Positions 20,765 to 26,216 of a stretch of 26,216 nt of DNA are shown here, one piece after another. The notes under the pieces are model-generated. The model did not search any database and had not been told where the DNA came from. It was given only the letters and a program-made list of their open reading frames with translations. The position numbers and the translations under genes were made by a program. The stretch is from JBGSOW01 sp041738875. GTDB taxonomy: Bacteria; Patescibacteriota; Dojkabacteria; CALFHW01. Within the stretch, counting starts at the first letter, position 1, and each line of letters opens with the position of its first letter. Location: NCBI GenBank assembly GCA_041738875.1, contig JBGSOW010000049.1, positions 1 through 26,216 of the forward strand, written 5' to 3'.

Positions 20765-21406
20765 ATGAAAGAAAACACTAAAAACAAATTAGCAGTGGGT
20801 AGTAAGAATCATAATAAAGGTGCATATTCTCTTTTAGAACTTTTGGTAACTTTGGTTATTACAAGTATTATTATGATTGCTTTGATTACCCTCTTTACAA
20901 ACGTACTTCGTCTTTCTGCAATTAGTTATGGCAGAGCTGAGGCGCGGGAGGAATTAGTGAATTTTTTGGAAGAATTTGAAAAAGATTTGAGAAATGCGAG
21001 TCAGGTCGGTACTTGTGAAGGTTTCATCGTTGCTGGCGAGTCAGATAGCTCTTTCTTGTGTGAATTTGTGACTGACGCGGAATATCGCTGGGCTAGCTGT
21101 CCTAAACCTGCAGTTGGTTCGTCAGGACTGCCAAGTATCTGTAGTTCAAATAATTTCGACTGTAGACCTGGCGGACTTACTATCTGTAAATATCGAGGTG
21201 ATGAATTAATCTCAAATTTCAACTATTTCTATAATATCGAGCAGTTTGGTGTTAGTGGTTTTTCAACAAATACCGATTCAAGCAATCAAACTTTGTCAGT
21301 TGTAGGAGTTGTTTCACATCCAAACCAAACTTTTGAAATTAATAATATCGTTCGTCAATCAGTAGTTTCTACTAAAAATTTTGAGAGAAACGTAAGGGCG
21401 CCTTAA
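20765..21406 (+). CDS. Minor pilin / pseudopilin (PilW/GspJ-like)
   Basis: This 213-residue prepilin has a basic leader of about 20 residues ending in NKGA, then Y-S-L-L-E5 and the helix LLVTLVITSIIMIALITLF. Ala is again at -1 when counted from Glu5, although a Gly stands at -2. The stalk (GRAEAREELVNFLEEFEKDLRNAS) is characteristic of PilW/GspJ-type minor pilins ('xxxxLxxDLRxA'). The globular part is rich in Cys (six between residues 79 and 145), suggesting disulphides. It begins one base after the previous gene and is the last of the three minor pilin genes. A 37-nt gap follows before pilM. Confidence 0.82.
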   Translation: MKENTKNKLAVGSKNHNKGAYSLLELLVTLVITSIIMIALITLFTNVLRLSAISYGRAEAREELVNFLEEFEKDLRNASQVGTCEGFIVAGESDSSFLCEFVTDAEYRWASCPKPAVGSSGLPSICSSNNFDCRPGGLTICKYRGDELISNFNYFYNIEQFGVSGFSTNTDSSNQTLSVVGVVSHPNQTFEINNIVRQSVVSTKNFERNVRAP

Positions 21407-21443
21407 TTGTTTTAATATAATTACTTTATTGCTAATATAAGTT

Positions 21444-22475
21444 ATGAATCTGCCCAAATTCTTAGGAATCGACATTGGTAAAAAAACAACTAAAGTAGCT
21501 TTGGTTGAATGGAATGGTACTAGGCCAACTCTAACCCATATTATGCAGTTTGAGACAGGGCAAGGTAGTTTGGCGAGTGAGGATGCAGTTAGTCGTGGGG
21601 ATCTAGCGCAAAGAATAAAAGGCGCCATAGCAAAAGCAAAAATTGGTGTAAAAAAATGTATAGTAGCGCTCCCAGAACCTGCTGTTTTCAATAGACTCCT
21701 TACCTTCCCTGATCTACCTGAAAAGGAATTAAATGAGGCGATCCATTGGAATGCAAAGCAATTTATCCCAATACCCGTCGATGAAGTAAACCTCGAATAT
21801 ATAAAAACTGCTGATCTCGAAAAAGATGGAAAAAAGATGATTCAGATTCTTCTTGTTGCTGCGCCGAAAAAACTGATTAACCAGACGATTGATATTTTTC
21901 GCTTGTCGGAACTAGAACTTATCGCAATTGAAACAGAATCTATTGCTACAGCGAGGCTTGCTGCCCTAGCCTCTACTGAAGATATACCACAGATGGTGGT
22001 TGATATTGGCTCTTCTGGAACAGATTTAAGTATTCTTGCACATGGGAAACTTATTTTCTCACAGAGTTTAGGTACTGGGTCTGATGCTATGACCAATGCG
22101 ATTGCATCTACTTTTTCAATTGATCAATTCCAAGCAGAACAATACAAATTGAAATTTGGTTTATTGAAAGACCAAGGCGACGGAAAAATTTATAACGCAA
22201 TCCTCCCCGTTAGCAATGTAATCACTTCGGAGATCACAAAAACTCTGAATTTTTTCAGATCAAAATATCAACAAAATACTCCACAGAAATTGGTTTTAAT
22301 TGGTGAAGGTGCGAGATTGCCAGGAGTTTATGACTATTTTAAAGAATCGTTAAAAATTGAAACTATTCCAATTGATTATGCAGCTGCAATGGATTTTGAT
22401 AAATCCATCGCAAATGACCCGAATAATTTAAGTCAGTACGGTGTCGCACTCGGCTTAGCTTTGAAAACGAACTAA
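21444..22475 (+). CDS. pilM: Type IV pilus assembly protein PilM
   Basis: PilM is an actin-like cytosolic protein that binds ATP and the N-terminal tail of PilN and links the motor to the membrane alignment complex. The 343-residue product shows the ASKHA-fold motifs in order: phosphate-1 FLGIDIGKKTTKVALVE (residues 6-22), the PilM signature VALPEPAVFNRLLTFPDLPEKEL, the second phosphate loop MVVDIGSSGTDLSIL (about 182-197) and the adenosine motif LIGEGARLPGVYDYF (about 287-301). A TATAAT at 21416-21421 lies 22 nt before the ATG and may be an extra promoter. The next gene starts one base after the stop (TAATATG), so pilM and pilN are coupled. Confidence 0.94.
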   Translation: MNLPKFLGIDIGKKTTKVALVEWNGTRPTLTHIMQFETGQGSLASEDAVSRGDLAQRIKGAIAKAKIGVKKCIVALPEPAVFNRLLTFPDLPEKELNEAIHWNAKQFIPIPVDEVNLEYIKTADLEKDGKKMIQILLVAAPKKLINQTIDIFRLSELELIAIETESIATARLAALASTEDIPQMVVDIGSSGTDLSILAHGKLIFSQSLGTGSDAMTNAIASTFSIDQFQAEQYKLKFGLLKDQGDGKIYNAILPVSNVITSEITKTLNFFRSKYQQNTPQKLVLIGEGARLPGVYDYFKESLKIETIPIDYAAAMDFDKSIANDPNNLSQYGVALGLALKTN

Positions 22476-22476
22476 T

Positions 22477-23082
22477 ATGGCTGGAATCTTTGGACTATTC
22501 TCAAATAAAGAGTACGAGTTTGCTTTCAACCTTATGCCGGCGAATACAAAAGCGACCGTCAAAGAAACTGCCAAGCGGAAAAAACAAATATTCACAGCAA
22601 TTGCGGTTCCTTTGGCATTTATTTTGCTGACAATTCTAATTCTTTTGATTAATCTAATCCCAGTCGCTTTAACTAGATCGGGCTGGCAGAGCGCGATTGG
22701 CGCGCTCGAAAGTGAGTTAGCAGATAAAACTACAATTCTCGGCAGAGTAAAATTAATCAATGGCGAATTAAAGATTAAAACTGACTTTATCGTTGATCCG
22801 GTGGGGAAAAATGTTGATTTTAAAATTATTTTTAATACTGTGGAAGAAGCTTTCCGTTCCAATGCAAGTGGAAGCGTGATAACAAGTTATGGGCGTTCTG
22901 ACAACGGACAATTCCTTGTAAATGCTACGTCTACTGCCGAATCTGGACCTTCTGAGATTCTGTCGAAATTTAAAGCAATCGAGGCGGTGCAAAGCGCTGA
23001 TATTGTGACCGTAAATCGAGCTACAGACCCAGATCAGTACCGTTTTACAATTGGTTTTATTCTTAAGCCACAAACAACTTAG
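22477..23082 (+). CDS. pilN: Type IV pilus assembly protein PilN
   Basis: The 201-residue protein has the PilN layout: a short cytosolic tail with FNLMP at residues 17-21 (the INLLP-type motif that binds PilM), one membrane helix (about 40-63, TAIAVPLAFILLTILILLINLI), a coiled-coil-like segment, and an external ferredoxin-like domain ending in RFTIGFILKP. It pairs with PilO to form the alignment complex. Gaps of one base to pilM and two bases to pilO support a translationally coupled pilM-N-O unit. The tail before FNLMP is longer than usual by about 12 residues. Confidence 0.87.
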   Translation: MAGIFGLFSNKEYEFAFNLMPANTKATVKETAKRKKQIFTAIAVPLAFILLTILILLINLIPVALTRSGWQSAIGALESELADKTTILGRVKLINGELKIKTDFIVDPVGKNVDFKIIFNTVEEAFRSNASGSVITSYGRSDNGQFLVNATSTAESGPSEILSKFKAIEAVQSADIVTVNRATDPDQYRFTIGFILKPQTT

Positions 23083-23084
23083 AC

Positions 23085-23828
23085 ATGAAAGAGAAAGAAA
23101 CTAAAAACGATTTACAGGAACTTATGAGGTTGTATATTCTACCTTTCGGAGGTTTCGTGGTTGCTTTGTTAATTGTGATATTTGCAATTATCCCCCTTCT
23201 CAACGAGACGTTTGCTGGGATTGAGGAGATTAATAGACTTCGCACTAGGCATCAGGAATTGATTGGGGAGCGGAACAACAGAGTTAGTATGCAAGCTGGT
23301 TTGCCAAGGCAAGAAGCGGTTTTGAATAAAATCAGGGAAGTTATTCCGCAGTCACAAACTGCGGTTGCTGATTTCAGTGAGAGGATTAGTGCTTTGGCTG
23401 CGCAAAATAACGTGAGATTGCAGAATTCCAATGTTGGAGAGTCGGTAAGAGTAAATACGGGCGCAGCAACAGGTTCAGTTGAGATTGCAAACCTCGAACT
23501 AGTTGAACTGCCTGCAGAATTCAGCGTAACGGGCGAACTAAATAGTATAATTGAATTTCTTTCGAGTATTTATAACGCGGGTGATTTTATAGTCATTCGA
23601 AATATGGACCTGCAGAAAAGCGTGAGGTCTTCCTCTAGTAGCAGTGATGCTAGATTTAGCACGCAAGCAACGGATAACTGGAATATGAGCATGACTCTAA
23701 CTAAATTCCAGTTTAGAGTTTCAGGCAGCCAAGCAGAAGAAGCTTTAAGTGATGTGTACTTCGGTGTTCCAGACAGCTCAAGACCAAACCAACAAGTAAT
23801 CAACTTCGTTGAGGAGAACTATTTATAG
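23085..23828 (+). CDS. pilO: Type IV pilus assembly protein PilO
   Basis: The 247-residue protein has a charged N-terminal tail, one membrane helix (about 18-42), a coiled coil (EEINRLRTRHQELIGERNN), and the typical LNKIREVIPQSQTAVADFSERISALAAQNNVRL segment (described in parts) that occurs in PilO as 'lp....ll..l...a...gv.l'. A Ser-rich loop (SSSSSD) sits in the external domain. Position right after pilN, with a gap of two bases, fixes the call. It ends the pilus cluster; no PilP or PilQ follows, which fits a cell without an outer membrane. Confidence 0.85.
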   Translation: MKEKETKNDLQELMRLYILPFGGFVVALLIVIFAIIPLLNETFAGIEEINRLRTRHQELIGERNNRVSMQAGLPRQEAVLNKIREVIPQSQTAVADFSERISALAAQNNVRLQNSNVGESVRVNTGAATGSVEIANLELVELPAEFSVTGELNSIIEFLSSIYNAGDFIVIRNMDLQKSVRSSSSSSDARFSTQATDNWNMSMTLTKFQFRVSGSQAEEALSDVYFGVPDSSRPNQQVINFVEENYL

Positions 23829-23850
23829 AGAGAGCTTTTATATATTTTTA

Positions 23851-23890
23851 AGAGAATTATAGAGATCTTTAAAGGTCTCTAGAGAATTAT
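23851..23890. repeat. Palindrome flanked by 10-bp direct repeats; possible bidirectional terminator
   Basis: AGAGAATTAT occurs at 23851-23860 and again at 23881-23890, exactly flanking a 20-bp near-perfect palindrome (23861-23880, arms AGAGATCTTT and AAAGGTCTCT, one T-G pair). It lies in the 106-nt gap between convergent pilO and khpA. It could form a hairpin in RNA of either strand. There is no proper T run on either side, so a terminator role is uncertain. Confidence 0.55.
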
Positions 23891-23934
23891 TGTAGTAATA
23901 AGTGTGAACTAATTATTTACAGTCTATTTACTGG

Positions 23935-24165
23935 TTATTCCAAAATTTCGAGGTGGAATTTTGTATCGTGGAATTTGTTGTACAAGTAGACCATTTCTCT
24001 GATAGCTTTGATATTTCGTCCTGATTTACCAATAAGTCTGCCCATATTTTCAGCTGGAAGTTTAACAGTTATTTCTTCTCCTTCTACATTTACTTCTACA
24101 CCAATATCTTTTCCTAGTACAGTTGTAAGTAGTTCTGTGAATGTTTCTTGCACTTTAGCTTCCAT
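23935..24165 (-). CDS. khpA: KH-domain RNA-binding protein KhpA
   Basis: The 76-residue product is a single type II KH domain with the GxxG loop in GRLIGKSGRNIKAIRE (residues 42-57). Size and sequence match KhpA (YlqC), which binds RNA with KhpB and affects cell division and elongation in Firmicutes. It follows rpsP by 39 nt on the same strand, the order seen in many bacteria (rpsP-khpA-rimM-trmD). Here rimM and trmD do not follow, and the operon ends at the convergent pilO. No Shine-Dalgarno sequence is visible. Confidence 0.92.
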   Translation of the reverse strand: MEAKVQETFTELLTTVLGKDIGVEVNVEGEEITVKLPAENMGRLIGKSGRNIKAIREMVYLYNKFHDTKFHLEILE

Positions 24166-24204
24166 ATGAGTATTTTTACTTATTTTAGACTAATAATTGT
24201 ATGC

Positions 24205-24537
24205 TTAAGCAGCAGATTCTTTGTTTTCAGATTCTGCCAAAGCTTTTCTCTCTGCAGCTTTTCTACCAGGTTTTGCACTGTATTGTTTTTTTATTGGAGC
24301 TACGATTTTCTCTTTAGAAAGATAATATCTAACAGTTTCTGTTGGTTGTGCACCAACTCCTAGCCAATATTTGACTCGTTCTGTGTTGAATGTAAATTTC
24401 TCTTCTTTGATACGAGGATTATAGAAACCAAGTTCTTCGATCACTTCACCATCCCTTTTTGATCTAGCTTCCACAGCTACCAATCTGAACGAAGGCTGAT
24501 TCTTTCTTCCAAGTTTTTTAAGTCTTAGTTTTACCAT
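24205..24537 (-). CDS. rpsP: 30S ribosomal protein S16
   Basis: The 110-residue protein starts MVKLRLKKLGRKNQPSFR and continues with VAVEARSKRDG, ELGFYNPR and VKYWLGVGAQPTETV, the conserved S16 sequence. A Lys/Ala/Glu-rich tail of about 25 residues extends beyond the E. coli length of 82. S16 binds 16S rRNA and is an early assembly protein of the small subunit. It starts seven bases after the rnc stop. A TATAAT six bases before the ATG may give a leaderless transcript from within the end of rnc. Confidence 0.97.
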   Translation of the reverse strand: MVKLRLKKLGRKNQPSFRLVAVEARSKRDGEVIEELGFYNPRIKEEKFTFNTERVKYWLGVGAQPTETVRYYLSKEKIVAPIKKQYSAKPGRKAAERKALAESENKESAA

Positions 24538-24543
24538 GTGATG

Positions 24544-24574
24544 ATTATAGCATATTGTCCGCTAGCATTTGCAA
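24544..24574 (-). promoter_or_regulatory. Possible leaderless promoter of rpsP
   Basis: On the minus strand TATAAT (24549-24544) ends six bases before the rpsP ATG, so transcription would begin at or next to the A of the start codon. TTGCAA at 24574-24569 is a possible -35 box with a 19-bp spacer. The box overlaps the end of the rnc gene. Confidence 0.4.
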
Positions 24575-25273
24575 GCTTGTTAGTGCTGCTGCTTGTTCTG
24601 CTTCTTGTTTACTTTTTCCAGAACCCGTTCCCATGCCTTTTTCGTTGATTATTGCTTGCACTGTGAATATCCTTTCGTGATCTGGGCCTTCCTCTTTTAT
24701 CACGGTATAGGTCGGGGTGTATTTGTATTTTTCTTGTGATATTTCTTGCAACTTGGATTTTGGATCGATATCAAGCCTCTTCTCTACTATTTCAGGAATT
24801 TTGCCGAGTAACGTGCTTTCGACTAGTTTCTCACATTGTTTTAAGCCTGCATCCATGTACATTGCCCCCAAAAGTGCTTCATAGGTATTCGCCAGAATAT
24901 AATCACGGTTCCTTCCACCAGTTGCCTCTTCGCCTTTACTCATAAATATGAATTCGCCCAAGCCCAGCTCTCTACTTGCAGCGGCTAAACTTTCAGTTCT
25001 GACGACTGCAGATCTAAAACTAGTTAACTCCCCTTCTGGCCTGTTTGGGTAAGTGCGAAATAAATGTTCGGTAATTATTAATTCTAAAACCGCGTCTCCC
25101 AGGAACTCAAGTCTTTCATTGTGCTCTTCGCGCACGGATTCGTTGACGTAGGAGCGGTGGACAAGCGCTTTTTTAAGTAAAGCAAGGTCTTTGAATTTAT
25201 ATTGGATTGAGGTTGTGACTTCGTCTAAACTACTGGATCCATCTGCGTCTATTGGATTAATCTGTGTTGTCAT
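24545..25273 (-). CDS. rnc: Ribonuclease III
   Basis: RNase III cuts double-stranded RNA and processes rRNA precursors. The 242-residue enzyme has the signature HNERLEFLGDAVLEL with E53, E56 and D60 (E38, E41 and D45 in E. coli), then ILANTYEALLGAMYMDAG with E132 matching E117. The residue matching the metal-binding D114 is Asn (N129, codon AAT at 24889-24887). A C-terminal double-stranded RNA-binding domain (from about 164) starts DPKSKLQEISQE and ends GSGKSKQEAEQAAALTSLQML. It lies 17 nt after nusB and seven bases before rpsP in the rpmF operon. Confidence 0.95.
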   Translation of the reverse strand: MTTQINPIDADGSSSLDEVTTSIQYKFKDLALLKKALVHRSYVNESVREEHNERLEFLGDAVLELIITEHLFRTYPNRPEGELTSFRSAVVRTESLAAASRELGLGEFIFMSKGEEATGGRNRDYILANTYEALLGAMYMDAGLKQCEKLVESTLLGKIPEIVEKRLDIDPKSKLQEISQEKYKYTPTYTVIKEEGPDHERIFTVQAIINEKGMGTGSGKSKQEAEQAAALTSLQMLADNML

Positions 25274-25290
25274 GATTTCATGATTGTTAG

Positions 25291-25815
25291 TTAATTAGTA
25301 GTTAATTTTTCTTTAATTATATTCCAGTTGATTGTATCTTTGAAGCTAAATATTTTGCCTAGAACGCCACTTACAAATTTCACGTTATTTTCTAGGCCGA
25401 AGTCTTTTGCAAGTTCGATTGCTTCGTCGATTGCTACTTTTTCTGGGATTTGAGTGACTACGAAGCCCTCATAAAGAGCGAGTCGCATAATTTGTAAGTC
25501 CAGCCTGTTTATTTGGTTTAATGGCCACTCAGGAGCGTATTCGGAAACTATTTGATCCAATTCAGCCGAGATACTCTCGATTTGAGAGGTAACATCTTTT
25601 ATATACTCCATGCTTTTATCGATTCTCTTCTTCAACTTACTTGAGATGTATTCGAGGTCCAGTTTGTCGGGGTCTATTTCTAGCTCTTTTTGGATGTCAA
25701 ATTCTTTGTGATTGTCTGCAAAATCGCGGGTATACAGATTCTGAACTATTATTTGTCTGACCACATGTCGGTTATCTAGTGTTTTAGATCCGAATGATGG
25801 GCTTGTAGGAGACAT
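25291..25815 (-). CDS. nusB: Transcription antitermination factor NusB
   Basis: The 174-residue helical protein has the NusB features RQIIVQNLYTRD near the N-terminus and, in the C-terminal half, LNQINRLDLQIMRLALYE, IPEKVAIDEAIELAKDFG and KFVSGVLGKI. NusB with NusE (S10) binds boxA and supports rRNA transcription antitermination. It is longer than the 139-residue E. coli protein because of an N-terminal addition of about 20 residues and a longer middle. It begins five bases after the rpmF stop and ends 17 nt before rnc. Confidence 0.9.
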   Translation of the reverse strand: MSPTSPSFGSKTLDNRHVVRQIIVQNLYTRDFADNHKEFDIQKELEIDPDKLDLEYISSKLKKRIDKSMEYIKDVTSQIESISAELDQIVSEYAPEWPLNQINRLDLQIMRLALYEGFVVTQIPEKVAIDEAIELAKDFGLENNVKFVSGVLGKIFSFKDTINWNIIKEKLTTN

Positions 25816-25820
25816 TGAAC

Positions 25821-25997
25821 TTAGTCTTTGATTATTTTACGGCCTTTGTAAGTGCCTGATTCAAGATCTATTCTATGTGGCAAACGATATTCACCACTCT
25901 TTTTGTCTTTGACAATAGTGATTCTTTCAAGTGCATCGTGAGACCTTCTGCGGTCGCGTCTTGCTTTACTTCCTCTTTTTTTAGGTACTGCTGGCAT
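25821..25997 (-). CDS. rpmF: 50S ribosomal protein L32
   Basis: A short open frame of 58 residues starts MPAVPKKRGSKARRDRRRSH and continues with DALERITIVKD, SGEYRLPHRID and the C-terminal GTYKGRKIIKD. The RRSHDAL stretch and the final YKGRKII are typical of L32. It is the cysteine-free form, without the zinc ribbon (CxxC) found in many Firmicutes. It opens the rpmF-nusB-rnc-rpsP-khpA operon; coupling of rpmF with rnc is common in bacteria. Confidence 0.95.
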   Translation of the reverse strand: MPAVPKKRGSKARRDRRRSHDALERITIVKDKKSGEYRLPHRIDLESGTYKGRKIIKD

Positions 25998-26026
25998 TTC
26001 TTACAAATTTATAGCTTAACTTCGTG

Positions 26027-26055
26027 ATTATAGCATTAAATACGCTAATTGAAAA
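26027..26055 (-). promoter_or_regulatory. Promoter of the rpmF operon
   Basis: On the minus strand TTTTCA (26055-26050) and TATAAT (26032-26027) are separated by 17 bp. Transcription would begin near 26020, with a leader of about 23 nt before the rpmF ATG. No Shine-Dalgarno sequence is seen (GTAAGAA precedes the ATG). Confidence 0.5.
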
Positions 26056-26070
26056 TCTGAATTTGATTGT

Positions 26071-26216
26071 TTAACTAAAAAATAGTAATTTATTTTCACC
26101 AAGGATTTTTGTGCTTGTTTCTTGATTTGGAAAGTCTTTGGGTACTTTTAGGATAATTAAATCTGCTTTTTCTTTGAATGATAGTATTTGCATGGCTTTT
26201 TTGGTTTGTGCGAAAG
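26071..26216 (-). CDS. C-terminal end of an unrecognised protein (runs in from the right edge)
   Basis: The minus strand is open from the window edge to a TAA at 26073-26071, giving 47 residues that include AMQILSFKEKADLIILKVP and end ENKLLFFS. This frame looks protein-like (alternating hydrophobic residues in ADLIILKVP), and the other two minus frames are poorer. The fragment is too short for me to name a family. It lies 73 nt upstream of rpmF, which has its own promoter in between. Confidence 0.5.
   Translation of the reverse strand, partial: FAQTKKAMQILSFKEKADLIILKVPKDFPNQETSTKILGENKLLFFS

Noticed and set aside
22689..22707. GC-rich hairpin GAGCGCG/CGCGCTC in pilN
   Set aside because: The 7-bp stem is not followed by a T run and sits in the middle of the pilM-N-O unit; likely a by-product of coding sequence.
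1..26216. CRISPR arrays, tRNA/rRNA genes, insertion sequences or prophage genes
   Set aside because: No regularly spaced repeats, tRNA-like or rRNA-like sequence, transposase motifs or phage structural genes were seen by eye; a tRNA or covariance-model scan was not possible.

Overview
The window looks like a chromosomal segment from an AT-rich bacterium with a single-membrane, Gram-positive-type envelope, most likely a member of the Candidate Phyla Radiation (Patescibacteria). This is inferred from the reduced delta'-like clamp-loader subunit, the pilins with an 'RDTQRR'-type segment after the hydrophobic helix, a type IV pilus (T4P) set with no secretin (PilQ) or PilP, and the style of the housekeeping proteins. 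The exact phylum cannot be fixed from this sequence alone. TGA is used as a stop (for example at the ends of the epimerase and pilT genes), so the Gly-recoding Gracilibacteria/Absconditabacteria type is excluded. No tRNA, rRNA, CRISPR array or transposase gene was seen.

Layout. (1) 1-1805: the N-terminal part of a signal peptidase I gene and an unknown gene on the minus strand, divergent from a TIGR01777-type NAD(P)-binding epimerase gene. (2) 1806-4491: two tandem paralogous genes of an unrecognised family, each with its own promoter-like sequence. (3) 4521-11176, minus strand: a compact operon holB-like > gyrB > gyrA > polyprenyl diphosphate synthase, the last two overlapping by TAATG. (4) 11225-23828, plus strand: an almost complete T4P cluster, pilB - (two unknown genes) - pilT - pilC - major pilin - pilD - three minor pilins - pilM - pilN - pilO. 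(5) 23935-25997, minus strand: rpmF > nusB > rnc > rpsP > khpA, a ribosome and RNA-processing operon. (6) 26071-26216: the C-terminal end of an unrecognised minus-strand gene.

How the genes fit together. PilB (extension) and PilT (retraction) are the motors, PilC the membrane platform, PilM/N/O the alignment complex, PilD the leader peptidase, and the four prepilins the fibre and tip subunits. A single-membrane cell would need nothing more than this. PilB and PilT both carry long low-complexity N-terminal extensions.

The most striking non-coding signal is a pair of GC-rich, terminator-like hairpins, each followed by a short T run. They lie in tandem inside the first 110 nt of the pilD reading frame, directly after the major pilin gene. 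They could let pilin mRNA accumulate while limiting transcription into pilD and the genes beyond. A second theme is the near absence of Shine-Dalgarno sequences, combined with TATAAT boxes placed 6-18 nt before several start codons, which suggests leaderless or very short-leader mRNAs.
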